This document shows, piece after piece, positions 18,383-27,003 of a stretch of 64,000 nucleotides of DNA. This DNA is from Rhodococcus wratislaviensis (lineage in GTDB: Bacteria; Actinomycetota; Actinomycetes; Mycobacteriales; Mycobacteriaceae), in assembly GCF_900455735.1 (NCBI RefSeq), contig NZ_UAUI01000026.1, positions 62,001 through 126,000 on the forward strand, in the 5' to 3' direction. Made by a program: the position numbers and the translations under genes. Each line of letters opens with the position of its first letter. Positions within the stretch are counted from its first letter, which is position 1. The notes under the pieces were generated by a model. That model was given only the letters and a program-made list of their open reading frames with translations. It was not told the DNA's origin and searched no databases.

Positions 18383-18895
18383 ATGACCGAACCGCCCGGC
18401 CTGATCGCGTTCAACGCACTGAGCGACGCGCGGGCCGTCGATCTGCTCGTGCAGTGCTGCTCGTCGACGGTGTGGGCGCAGCGGATGGCCGCCGGTCGTC
18501 CGTTTCCGTCCGCCGACGCGTTGTACACCGCCGCCGAGAACGTCCTCGGCGACCTGACGGAGTCCGAGGTCGACGCGGCCCTGGCCGGCCACCCGAGGAT
18601 CGGCGACCGGGCGGACAACCCGTCGTCCGCTCGCGAACAATCGGCGGTCGCCGCGGCCGACGACGACGTCCGCGCGCGCCTGCGGGCCGGTAACGAGGAA
18701 TACGAGCAGAAGTTCGGGCACGTCTACCTGGTGTGCGCGTCCGGCCGGTCGGCGCACGAACTGCTGGACGTGCTGCGCGACCGCCTCGGCAACGACAGCG
18801 CCACGGAGCGCAAGATCGTGCGGACCGAACTGGCCGCCATCAACCGGATACGCCTCGAACGCCTTCTCGGCGAGATCGGAGACACGGCACACTGA
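18383..18895 (+). CDS. uraD: OHCU decarboxylase
   Basis: This 170-residue 2-oxo-4-hydroxy-4-carboxy-5-ureidoimidazoline decarboxylase catalyses the last step that yields S-allantoin. Family landmarks are FNALSDARAVDLLVQCCSSTVWAQRM, the catalytic His in AALAGHPRIGDRA (about residue 73) and the NEEYEQKFGHVYLVCASGRSAHELL segment. The length is typical. It starts 44 bases after the amidohydrolase, and its stop TGA shares one base with the ATG of the HIU hydrolase (TGATG). The order uraD-uraH-uricase matches the reaction series. Confidence 0.95.
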   Translation: MTEPPGLIAFNALSDARAVDLLVQCCSSTVWAQRMAAGRPFPSADALYTAAENVLGDLTESEVDAALAGHPRIGDRADNPSSAREQSAVAAADDDVRARLRAGNEEYEQKFGHVYLVCASGRSAHELLDVLRDRLGNDSATERKIVRTELAAINRIRLERLLGEIGDTAH

Positions 18896-19224
18896 TGTCC
18901 AAGATCCTCAGCACCCACGTGCTCGACGCCACCGACGGCACACCCGCGGCCGGGATGCACGTCCGTCTGCTGTCACCCGAAGGCGACGTCATCGCGAGCG
19001 CGGCGACCGATACGGACGGCCGGATCGCCGAGATCGCACCCGAGGGTCTGATCGCGGCCACCTATTCGCTGGTCTTCGACACCGGCGAATACTTCGCCGC
19101 CCGCGGCCAGGAGACGTTCTACCCGGAGGTGTGCGTCACGTTCGTCCTCGACGACCCGCAGCGCGGCTACCACGTCCCGTTGCTGTTGTCCCCCTTCGCC
19201 TATTCCACCTACCGCGGGAGCTGA
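18895..19224 (+). CDS. uraH: 5-hydroxyisourate hydrolase (transthyretin-like)
   Basis: This 109-residue transthyretin-related protein hydrolyses 5-hydroxyisourate to OHCU. It has LSTHVLDATDGTPAAGM at the N-terminus (catalytic His8), an Arg in VRLL, and the signature C-terminal tetrapeptide YRGS, which separates HIU hydrolases from true transthyretins. It overlaps uraD by one base and is followed three bases later by urate oxidase, so the two post-uricase enzymes are tightly coupled to uricase expression. Confidence 0.97.
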   Translation: MSKILSTHVLDATDGTPAAGMHVRLLSPEGDVIASAATDTDGRIAEIAPEGLIAATYSLVFDTGEYFAARGQETFYPEVCVTFVLDDPQRGYHVPLLLSPFAYSTYRGS

Positions 19225-19227
19225 AGA

Positions 19228-20139
19228 ATGACCGACCTCACCGGCGCCATCGTCCTGGGCGACAACCAGTACGGCAAAGCCGAGAACCGCATCGTGCGGA
19301 TCTACCGCGACACCCCCCGGCACGAGATCCGGGACGTCAGCGTGTCGACCTGCCTGCGCGGCGACTTCTCGGCGGCGCATCTCGCCGGCGACCAGAGTTC
19401 GGTGCTGCCCACCGACACCCAGAAGCAGACGGCGTACTCCTACGCGAAGGAGAAGGGGCTCGACTCCATCGAGGAGTACGGGCTGACGCTGGCACGGCAC
19501 TTTGTCGACGACGTGGCCCCGGTCGAGGGCGCCCGCATCGAGATCGAGGAATACGCGTGGCAGCGCGCGGTGGTCGACGGGGCGGAGCACGACCACACCT
19601 GGGTGCGCAAGGGTGAGGAGGTGCGCACCGCGGCGATCACCGTCGACGCCGACGGCACGTGGGTGGTCGGCGGGCTGAAGGATCTGGTGATCCTCAAGTC
19701 CACGGGCAGCGAGTTCTTCGGATTCCTGAAGGACGAGTACACGGTTCTCGAGGAGACCCACGACCGGGTGATGGCGACTTCGCTTGTCGTGCAATGGCGG
19801 TTCGTCACCACCGACGTCGACTGGAACGGTGTCTACGCGGGCATCAAGGAGCAGATCGTCGCGACGTTCGCGACCGTCCACTCGCTCGCCCTGCAGCAGA
19901 CGCTGTACGAGATCGGCAAGGCGATCCTCGAGCGTTACCCCGTGCTCGCGGAAGTGCGCCTGTCCGCGCCGAACAAGCACCACTTCGCCCACGACCTCGC
20001 CCGCTTCGGAGTGGAGAACGACAACGAGGTATTCCACGCCGCCGACCGCCCGTACGGCCTGATCCAGGCGACGGTGCAGCGGTCCGACGCCCCGGACGCC
20101 GGACCCGCGTGGTCCGCGTACGCGGGCTGGCTCAGCTGA
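19228..20139 (+). CDS. uox: urate oxidase (uricase)
   Basis: This 303-residue cofactor-free uricase oxidises urate with O2 to 5-hydroxyisourate and H2O2. The catalytic Lys is in NQYGKAENR (K17) and the partner Thr in LPTDTQK (residues 61-64). The family pattern VLKSTGSEFFGFLKDEYTVL and the late His of APNKHHFAHD are present, and the T-fold repeat gives the usual size of about 300 residues. It sits between uraH and an 8-oxoguanine-deaminase-like gene, overlapping the latter's ATG by one base. No catalase or peroxidase for the H2O2 is encoded nearby. Confidence 0.97.
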   Translation: MTDLTGAIVLGDNQYGKAENRIVRIYRDTPRHEIRDVSVSTCLRGDFSAAHLAGDQSSVLPTDTQKQTAYSYAKEKGLDSIEEYGLTLARHFVDDVAPVEGARIEIEEYAWQRAVVDGAEHDHTWVRKGEEVRTAAITVDADGTWVVGGLKDLVILKSTGSEFFGFLKDEYTVLEETHDRVMATSLVVQWRFVTTDVDWNGVYAGIKEQIVATFATVHSLALQQTLYEIGKAILERYPVLAEVRLSAPNKHHFAHDLARFGVENDNEVFHAADRPYGLIQATVQRSDAPDAGPAWSAYAGWLS

Positions 20140-21506
20140 TGAACGCCGGCCCGGGCACCGTCGTCGTCTCCGGCGCGTACGTCGCCACTGTCGACGCGGC
20201 GGGCACCGAGTACCCGGACGGGTACGTCGTCGTGCGGGGCAACCGCATCGTCGACGTCGGTGCCGGTCCCGCGCCCGTGATCGACGGTGCGCGAGTGGTC
20301 GACGGACGGGGTTGCCTGCTCACTCCCGGGCTGGTGAACACACACCATCACCTGTACCAGTGGATCACCCGCGGGCTCGCCGCCGACGACACGCTGTTCG
20401 GCTGGCTGACCACGCTCTACCCGATCTGGGCGGGGATCGACGCCGACGCCGTCCGTACCGCGGCCACCGGCGGTCTCGCCTGGCTGGCGAAGCACGGGTG
20501 CACGACCACGACGGACCACCACTACGTCGTGCCACGCGACGGCGGCGACGTTTTCGGCGCCGAGATCGAGGCCGCGCAGACCGTCGGGCTCCGGTTCCAC
20601 CCCAGCCGAGGGTCGATGGACCTCGGTCACAGTCAAGGTGGACTGCCACCCGACTCTGTGGTGGAACGTCTCGAGGACGTCCTGAAGGGCACCCAGGACG
20701 TCATCGACCGGTGGCACGACCCGGCTCCCGACTCGATGCTGAGGATCGCGGTGGCCCCCTGCTCCCCGTTCTCCGTCACCGGCGACCTCCTGGCCGAGGC
20801 CGCGGCCCTCGCCCGTTCCGCAGGAGTGCGGCTTCACACCCATCTCGCGGAAACCGTTGACGAGCAGGACTTCTGCCTCGAGCGGTTCGGCTGTACGCCG
20901 GTGCAGTACATGGAGCAACTCGGCTGGGTGGGCCCCGACGTCTGGTACGCGCATGCCGTCCACCTGGACGACGTCGCGATCGCCGCAATGGCGGGCACCG
21001 GCACCGGGGCAGCCCACTGCCCCACGTCCAATGCGCGCCTCGGCGCCGGGATCGCCCGCGCCAAGGACCTCCGGGCGGCGGGGGTCCCGCTGGGGCTCGG
21101 AGTCGACGGCGCCGCCAGCAACGAGGCGTGCAACATGCTCGAGGAGGCCCGGCACGCCGTGCTGTTCGCGCGGGCCCGCGGCGGGCCGGGCGAGATGACG
21201 GTGCGCACCGCCCTCGAACTCGCCACGCGCGGCGGGGCCCGCGTCCTCGGCAGGGAGGACGACCTCGGCTCCCTCGAGCCGGGCAAGCTGGCCGACCTCG
21301 TACTGTGGCGGGTCGACACCCTCGCGCATTCCGGCATCACCGATCCGGTGGCGGCGCTCGTACTCGGAGTCACAGCGCCGCTGGAGTTGCTACTGGTGAA
21401 CGGGCGAGCCGTCGTCGAGCGTGGGAGAGTGATCACCGTGAACGAGGAGAACGTCGCCGCAGAGGTCGAGCAGGCCCACCGGGCCCTGGTGCGCAAGGCG
21501 GGGTGA
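20139..21506 (+). CDS. 8-oxoguanine deaminase-like amidohydrolase
   Basis: This 455-residue amidohydrolase has the metal motif VNTHHHLYQWITRGLA (about residues 66-81), HTHLAE, YAHAVHLDD and GLGVDGAASNEACNML. The HHHLYQ/TRGLA form is the one I associate with 8-oxoguanine deaminases, which turn 8-oxoguanine into urate. That gives a direct feed into the uricase encoded upstream. Guanine or another aminopurine remains possible. Its ATG overlaps the uricase stop, and the xanthine dehydrogenase FAD subunit begins four bases after its end, so it belongs to the same operon. Confidence 0.85.
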   Translation: MNAGPGTVVVSGAYVATVDAAGTEYPDGYVVVRGNRIVDVGAGPAPVIDGARVVDGRGCLLTPGLVNTHHHLYQWITRGLAADDTLFGWLTTLYPIWAGIDADAVRTAATGGLAWLAKHGCTTTTDHHYVVPRDGGDVFGAEIEAAQTVGLRFHPSRGSMDLGHSQGGLPPDSVVERLEDVLKGTQDVIDRWHDPAPDSMLRIAVAPCSPFSVTGDLLAEAAALARSAGVRLHTHLAETVDEQDFCLERFGCTPVQYMEQLGWVGPDVWYAHAVHLDDVAIAAMAGTGTGAAHCPTSNARLGAGIARAKDLRAAGVPLGLGVDGAASNEACNMLEEARHAVLFARARGGPGEMTVRTALELATRGGARVLGREDDLGSLEPGKLADLVLWRVDTLAHSGITDPVAALVLGVTAPLELLLVNGRAVVERGRVITVNEENVAAEVEQAHRALVRKAG

Positions 21507-21510
21507 GTCG

Positions 21511-22320
21511 ATGGATCTGTCGTTCGTGACGGAACTCTCGGCCCCGCGCAGCCGTGACGACCTGCCCGCCCCGGAACCCGGAACGGCGTACCTGGCGGGC
21601 GGCACCTGGCTGTACTCGGAACCGCAGCCGACGGTCACCCGGCTGGTGGACCTGACCACCCTCGACTGGCCGGCGATCACCGTCCACGACGACGGACTCG
21701 AGCTCGCCGCGACGTGCACAATCGAGAATCTCTGCAACGCACCGCTTCCCGCCGAGTGGACGGCGACGAACCTGTTCCGGCCGTGCGCCGAGTCCCTGGT
21801 CGCCTCGTGGAAGATCTGGCACACCGCGACCGTCGGCGGCAACCTCGCGCTGGCACTCCCGGCCGGGGCGATGATCACGCTGTGCTGCGCCCTCGACGCC
21901 GAACTCCTGATCTGGACGGCCGACGGGGGTGAACGCCGAGTCCCGGTGAACCGATTCGTCACCGGCGCCGGTCGCACGGTGCTCGGAGACGGTGACCTGA
22001 TCCGCAGCATCCACCTCCCCGCTGCCGCGCTGCGAGGCCGCACGTCGCTGCGCAAGATCGCGTACTCGCCGCTCGGACGGTCCGGCGCCCTGCTGGCGGG
22101 GCGTGTCGACGCGGACGGTTTCGCGCTGACCGTCACCGCGTCGACCGTGCGCCCGTTCGTCCTCCGCTTCCCCGCCGTTCCGGGCTCCGACGCGTTGAGC
22201 GAGTCTCTGTCGGAACGGATCTCCCCCGACGACTACCTGACCGACGCGCACGGCGCCGCGGACTGGCGTCGTCACGTCACGGGAGTCCTCGCCGAGGAGA
22301 TCAGGAGGGAGCTGGAATGA
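21511..22320 (+). CDS. xanthine dehydrogenase FAD-binding subunit
   Basis: This 269-residue protein has the CoxM/XdhB-type FAD-binding domain: the N-terminal FAD loop YLAGGTWLYSEP (residues 28-39), a second loop ATVGGNLALALPAGAMITLCCALDAEL (about 107-133), and a C-terminal CO dehydrogenase flavoprotein domain (about 170-260). It passes electrons from the Fe-S centres of the molybdenum subunit to NAD+. Its stop overlaps the next ATG (ATGA). At 269 residues it is a little short for the family. Confidence 0.9.
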   Translation: MDLSFVTELSAPRSRDDLPAPEPGTAYLAGGTWLYSEPQPTVTRLVDLTTLDWPAITVHDDGLELAATCTIENLCNAPLPAEWTATNLFRPCAESLVASWKIWHTATVGGNLALALPAGAMITLCCALDAELLIWTADGGERRVPVNRFVTGAGRTVLGDGDLIRSIHLPAAALRGRTSLRKIAYSPLGRSGALLAGRVDADGFALTVTASTVRPFVLRFPAVPGSDALSESLSERISPDDYLTDAHGAADWRRHVTGVLAEEIRRELE

Positions 22321-25028
22321 AGTTGACGGTCGACGGACAGTCGGTGGATGCCGACGCACGGCCCGGTCAGTGCCTGCGCACCTTCCTGCGGGAGCAGCAG
22401 CGATTCGCGGTCAAGAAGGGTTGCGACGCCGGCGATTGCGGCGCCTGTTCCGTGCTGCTCGACGGCGCTCCGGTGCATTCGTGTGTGGTGCCGGCGCATC
22501 GGGCCGAGAACCGCGAAGTGACCACCGCGGCCGGTCTCGGCAGTCCTGATCGACTCCATCCCGTGCAGCAGGAGTTCGTCGATGCGGCGGGCTTCCAGTG
22601 CGGGTTCTGCACACCCGGGATGGTGGTGACCGCGTCCGCGCTCGACTCCGGTCAACGCGCCGACCTGCCGCGCTCACTGAAGGGGAATCTGTGCCGCTGC
22701 ACCGGCTATCGCGCCATTCGCGACGCCGTCTGCGGCGTGTGCACCACCGAATCGGACAGTGCCGGTGAGTCGTTCGGCCGTTCCATTCCCGCGCCTGCCG
22801 CCGCCCGGGTGGTGTGCGGCGCCGAGCCCTACACACTCGACCTGGCCGTCGCGGGCCTGACGCACATCCAGATCCTCGGCAGCCCGCACGCGCACGCCCG
22901 CATCACCCGCCTCGACACGTCCGCCGCGGAGAGGCTGCCCGGCGTCCACGCGGTGCTCACCCACCACGACAGTCCCGACGTCGCCTTTTCCACGGCCCGC
23001 CACGAGTTCCGCACCGACGACCCCGACGACACCTACGTGTTCGACACGACCCTCCGGTTCCGGGGACAGCGCGTCGCGGCCGTCGTCGCGGACTCCGTCG
23101 ACATCGCCCGGCGCGCAGTGGAACTGATCGACGTGGAGTACGAAGTACTGGAACCGGTCTTCGATCCCGACCTGGCACGCCGCCCCGGTGCACCCCTGCT
23201 GCACGGCGACAAGGGCGCCGATTCCCGGATCGCGGACCCGGCACGGAACCTGGTGGCCGAGGTCCACGGGGAGATCGGCGACCTCGCCGCCGGGCTCGCC
23301 GCGGCACGGGACACGGGCGCGGTGGTGCAGGGCACATGGCAGACGCAACGCGTGCAGCACGCTCATCTCGAAACCCATTCGGCCATCGGGTGGCTCGACT
23401 CCGACGGGCGGCTCACCCTCCGCAGCAGCACCCAGGTGCCCTTCCTCGTCCGCGACGAACTCGCCCACCTGTTCTCGCTCGACCGCTCCCAGGTCCGGGT
23501 GTTCACCGCCCGCATCGGGGGCGGCTTCGGCGCCAAGCAGGAAATGCTGGTGGAGGACCTCGTCGCCCTCGCCGTTCTGCGCACCGGCAGACCGGTGCAG
23601 TACGAGTTCACCCGCTCCGACCAGTTCACGATCGCCCCGTGCCGGCACCCCATGCGGGTCTCGGTGAAGGTCGGTGCCGACGGCGACGGAAAGCTGACGG
23701 CACTCGCCGTCGACGTGCTCTCCGACGCCGGTGCCTACGGCAATCATTCGGTGGGCGTGATGTTCCACGGCTGCAGCGAATCCGTTGCGCTGTACCGGTC
23801 GCCGAACAAGCGGGTGGACGCCCAGGCCGTCTACACCAACAACCTGCCGTCCGGCGCGTTCCGCGGCTACGGACTTGGCCAGGTCATCTTCGCGGTGGAG
23901 TCCGCGCTCGATCAGCTGGCGACGCAGCTGTCCATCGATCCGTTCGAACTGCGCCGCCGCAACGTGGTCGTTCCGGGCGACGACTTCGTCAACTTCGAGG
24001 TGGAGCACGGCGACCTCACATACGGCAGTTACGGGCTCGACCAGTGCCTCGACCTGGCGGAGGCCGCACTGCGCCGCGGCAACGACGTGCGCCCGCCGGA
24101 CGGGCCGCAGTGGCGGGTCGGTGAGGGCATGGCGGCGTCCATGATCGCGACCATCCCGCCGGGGGGGCACTTCGCGGACGTGTCCTGCACCCTCGTCGAG
24201 GGCGGCCGGTACGAACTTCGGGTGGGCACAGCCGAGTTCGGCAACGGCACCACCACCGTCCACGCCCAGCTCGCCGCGTCCGCGCTGGGCACCACCGCCG
24301 ACCGGATCACCGTGCTGCAATCCGACACCGACGTCGCCGGGCACGACACCGGCGCGTTCGGTTCGGCAGGCACGGTGGTCGCGGGGAAGGCGGTCCATCT
24401 CGCGGGGACCCGGTTGCGGGAGCAGTTGTTCGAGGTCGCCCGCCGCATCGCAGGTGCCGCCGAGGACAGCGACTGCGCACTGACACCCGACACGGTCGAG
24501 GTCGCCGGGCGGGTCGTCGAACTCGACAAGCTGGTGCCCGAGGGACCGATCCGCGCCGAGGGCAGGCACGACGGCACCCCCCGCTCGGTGGTGTTCAACG
24601 TGCACGCGTTCCGGGTGGCGGTCGACACGGTCACCGGGGAGGTCCGGATCCTGCAGTCCATCCAGGCGGCGGACGCCGGCACGGTCCTCAATCCGCAGCA
24701 GTGCCGCGGGCAGGTCGAGGGCGGCGTCGCACAGGCGATCGGCAGCGCACTGTACGAGGAGATCCTGCTCGACGGCGCCGGGACGGTACTCAACCCGGAG
24801 CTCCGGAATTATCACCTCCCGCAGCTCGTGGACGTGCCGGACACCGAGGTCTACTTCGCAGACACCTACGACGAACTCGGCCCGCACGGCGCCAAGTCGA
24901 TGAGCGAATCCCCGTACAACCCGGTCGCCCCAGCCCTGGCCAACGCGATGGCGGACGCCACCGGCGCCCGCCTTCGCCGTATCCCGATGACCCCCGCCGC
25001 CGTCTGGCGTGCGCTTCCGCGCCCGTGA
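22317..25028 (+). CDS. xanthine dehydrogenase, fused [2Fe-2S] and molybdopterin subunit
   Basis: This 903-residue protein combines two usual subunits. Residues 1-145 hold both [2Fe-2S] domains, with cysteines in KKGCDAGDCGACSVLLDG and CGFCTPGM...GNLCRCTGY. Residues 170-900 are the molybdopterin-binding part, with RIGGGFGAKQE, SGAFRGYGLGQ and the late GAKSMSES, which provides the catalytic glutamate. Substrate is taken as xanthine/hypoxanthine from the urate genes upstream. A MobA-like cofactor enzyme is encoded at 30127. The stop codon lies inside a 21-bp-arm palindrome shared with the convergent Nudix gene. Confidence 0.92.
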   Translation: MKLTVDGQSVDADARPGQCLRTFLREQQRFAVKKGCDAGDCGACSVLLDGAPVHSCVVPAHRAENREVTTAAGLGSPDRLHPVQQEFVDAAGFQCGFCTPGMVVTASALDSGQRADLPRSLKGNLCRCTGYRAIRDAVCGVCTTESDSAGESFGRSIPAPAAARVVCGAEPYTLDLAVAGLTHIQILGSPHAHARITRLDTSAAERLPGVHAVLTHHDSPDVAFSTARHEFRTDDPDDTYVFDTTLRFRGQRVAAVVADSVDIARRAVELIDVEYEVLEPVFDPDLARRPGAPLLHGDKGADSRIADPARNLVAEVHGEIGDLAAGLAAARDTGAVVQGTWQTQRVQHAHLETHSAIGWLDSDGRLTLRSSTQVPFLVRDELAHLFSLDRSQVRVFTARIGGGFGAKQEMLVEDLVALAVLRTGRPVQYEFTRSDQFTIAPCRHPMRVSVKVGADGDGKLTALAVDVLSDAGAYGNHSVGVMFHGCSESVALYRSPNKRVDAQAVYTNNLPSGAFRGYGLGQVIFAVESALDQLATQLSIDPFELRRRNVVVPGDDFVNFEVEHGDLTYGSYGLDQCLDLAEAALRRGNDVRPPDGPQWRVGEGMAASMIATIPPGGHFADVSCTLVEGGRYELRVGTAEFGNGTTTVHAQLAASALGTTADRITVLQSDTDVAGHDTGAFGSAGTVVAGKAVHLAGTRLREQLFEVARRIAGAAEDSDCALTPDTVEVAGRVVELDKLVPEGPIRAEGRHDGTPRSVVFNVHAFRVAVDTVTGEVRILQSIQAADAGTVLNPQQCRGQVEGGVAQAIGSALYEEILLDGAGTVLNPELRNYHLPQLVDVPDTEVYFADTYDELGPHGAKSMSESPYNPVAPALANAMADATGARLRRIPMTPAAVWRALPRP

Positions 25029-25069
25029 GTACTTATTAACCGCGGGACGTTAATAAGTACTCACGGGCG
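25020..25069. repeat. long palindrome, copy 1: convergent stop/terminator element
   Basis: The left arm (25020-25040, core GTGAGTACTTATTAAC) and right arm (25049-25069) are a perfect 21-bp inverted repeat around an 8-base loop CGCGGGAC. The TGA stop of the xanthine dehydrogenase (25026-25028) and the TGA stop of the convergent Nudix gene (25061-25063) both lie in its arms. A second copy with the same 16-bp core and loop length is at 54371-54414. It probably works as a bidirectional terminator and may be a dispersed repeat family. Confidence 0.9.
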
Positions 25070-25525
25070 GCGAAGCCGCAATGCGTCGACCATCGGACGC
25101 TGCCCCTTGACCAGTTTCGTCTCGGCGACGTCCGCCGGAAACCAGCGGGCGTCGTCGACCTCGGGGAACTGCTGAACCTTCCCCGACCGTGGCGGCCACT
25201 CCAGCTCGAACGTGTTGCTCTCGACGAAGGCGACGTCGTCGCTCACCTCGGCCGCATAGACGGTGATCACCTTGCGTGAGGGCTGCCGGAATTCGCCGAG
25301 CAATTCGTACTCCGCCGCCGGTGGCGGCGCGCCGATCTCTTCCTCGAACTCGCGCAACGCGGCCGCGTAAGGGTCCTCGCCCTCGACGTATTCGCCCTTG
25401 GGGATCGACCACGCGGCCTCGTCCTTACGTGCCCAGAACGGGCCGCCCATGTGCACGATCCACAACTGGAGCACCCCCGCATCGTCTGTGCGATACAGGA
25501 GTACTCCAGCGCTGGTGACGGTCAT
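25061..25525 (-). CDS. Nudix hydrolase
   Basis: This 154-residue Nudix protein has a complete Nudix box (GEYVEGEDPYAAALREFEEEIG split as G-x5-E-x7-REFEEEIG, about residues 44-66) that binds Mg2+ and cleaves nucleoside diphosphate-linked compounds. The N-terminal part GVLLYRTDDAGVLQLWIVHMGGPFW resembles actinobacterial NTP/ApnA hydrolases, but the substrate is unknown. Its ATG follows the NDH-2 stop by nine bases. A -10-like TAACCT overlapping that stop ends six bases before the ATG, so it may have its own leaderless transcript. The stop lies in the long palindrome. Confidence 0.9.
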   Translation of the reverse strand: MTVTSAGVLLYRTDDAGVLQLWIVHMGGPFWARKDEAAWSIPKGEYVEGEDPYAAALREFEEEIGAPPPAAEYELLGEFRQPSRKVITVYAAEVSDDVAFVESNTFELEWPPRSGKVQQFPEVDDARWFPADVAETKLVKGQRPMVDALRLRRP

Positions 25526-25534
25526 GGACCCAGG

Positions 25535-26839
25535 TTAGGCTGCGGCGTCCTCCCGCTGGTCGCGCAGCTCGGCAGGTTCGATTTCCTGGGCGTAGTGGAA
25601 GTGCGGGCGCCGGTGTCCGAGGAACGAACCGCACCACGACATCACCGCGACGTACCGGTTGCGGAATCCGACCAGGTAGACGAGGTGCACGGCCAGCCAC
25701 AGGAACCAGGCGAGCACACCGGTCAGCTCGACCTTGCCGACGCGGGTGATCGCACGGAACCGGTTGATGATCGCCATGCTGCCCTTGTCGCGGTACGTGA
25801 ACGGAGTTCCGAGGGCACGTTTCCCGGTGATGATGGCCGCGACGTGGCGTCCACCCTGCATCGCGAACGGCGACTGGGCGGGCAGGTTGTTCAGCGACGC
25901 CATGTCGCCGATCGCGTAGACGTCGTCGTAGCGGCCCACCGTGAGGTCCTCGTCGACCAGCAGACGGCCGCCGCGGCCGGTCTCGCAGCCGGTCCGTTCC
26001 GCGAGCACCGCGGCGAAGTCGTTGGCCTGGATGCCTGCCGACCAGATGATCGTGTCCGCGGTGAGGCGCTTCTCGAAGCCGGTGCTCGGCGACGACAGGG
26101 TGGCGCCGTGTTCGTCGATGTCGGTGACCATCGTGCCCAGCACCACCTCGACACCCGCCTTCTCCAGCGAGTCCTGGGTGTACTTGCTGAGCTTGCCGCC
26201 GAACACCGGCAACGTCTCCCCCGCACCCTCGACGAGGGTGACGGTGACGTCTTCGGACGTGATGTCGCGGAGCGACTTCTCGAAGTAGCGGCCCGCCAGT
26301 TCCTTGATCTGACCTGCCAGTTCGACACCGGTCGGACCGGCACCGATCACGATGAAGTGCAGCAGGTCGCGGCGACGTTCCGGATCGGAGGTGTTGTGCG
26401 CCTCCTCGAAGCAGCGGACGATCTGCCTGCGCAGCCGGTCGGCGTCGGCGACGGTCTTGAGCGCGTACGTGACCTCGGCGAACTCGTCGCGACCGAAGTA
26501 GGCCTGCCGGGCGCCCGTCGCGGCGATCAGGCTGTCGTAGCCGATCGTGTGACTCACACCGCCTGCCTCGTAGACGACCACTTTCTTGTCCGGGTCGACG
26601 TCGACGACGCGGCCGAGCCGGACGTCGCCGCTGGGGTACTTGGCGAGGATCGCGCGGATGGACGGGGCGATCTCGCCGGGCGAGATGACACCGGTGGCGA
26701 CCTGGTACAGGAGGGGCTGGAAGAGGTGCTCGGTGGTCTCGGAAATCAGCACGAACGGTGTGCCGGCCTTGCCGAGCTTCTTCGCCGCCGCGAGGGCGCC
26801 GAATCCCGATCCCACGATGACGACCTGTGTGCGATCCAC
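25535..26839 (-). CDS. ndh: type II NADH dehydrogenase (NDH-2)
   Basis: This 434-residue non-pumping NADH:quinone oxidoreductase has an FAD-binding GSGFGALAAAKKLG near the N-terminus (residues 10-24), the NADH site FIVIGAGPTGVELAGQIKEL (about 163-182) and the NDH-2 signature YAIGDMASL with ARQAYFGRDEFAE upstream. The C-terminal region has amphipathic and hydrophobic helices (WFLWLAVHLVYLVGFRNR) that hold it to the membrane surface. It matches mycobacterial Ndh in layout, slightly shorter. It is divergent from the LysR gene over a 164-base AT-richer gap. Confidence 0.95.
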   Translation of the reverse strand: MDRTQVVIVGSGFGALAAAKKLGKAGTPFVLISETTEHLFQPLLYQVATGVISPGEIAPSIRAILAKYPSGDVRLGRVVDVDPDKKVVVYEAGGVSHTIGYDSLIAATGARQAYFGRDEFAEVTYALKTVADADRLRRQIVRCFEEAHNTSDPERRRDLLHFIVIGAGPTGVELAGQIKELAGRYFEKSLRDITSEDVTVTLVEGAGETLPVFGGKLSKYTQDSLEKAGVEVVLGTMVTDIDEHGATLSSPSTGFEKRLTADTIIWSAGIQANDFAAVLAERTGCETGRGGRLLVDEDLTVGRYDDVYAIGDMASLNNLPAQSPFAMQGGRHVAAIITGKRALGTPFTYRDKGSMAIINRFRAITRVGKVELTGVLAWFLWLAVHLVYLVGFRNRYVAVMSWCGSFLGHRRPHFHYAQEIEPAELRDQREDAAA

Positions 26840-27003
26840 CGAAAACCTCCTACTGCTTCAGTCCTGCTTCAGGCGTCTACTTAGCGCCGCGTATGAGCTC
26901 CACATTAGGGATCGTCCGTTGTTAATCGCCAGTAAGCTGGGGAAATCGAAATTGTGTTATCTCGATTGCTCATAAATCCGCCAGAAAGACGTAACCTCAG
27001 GTC

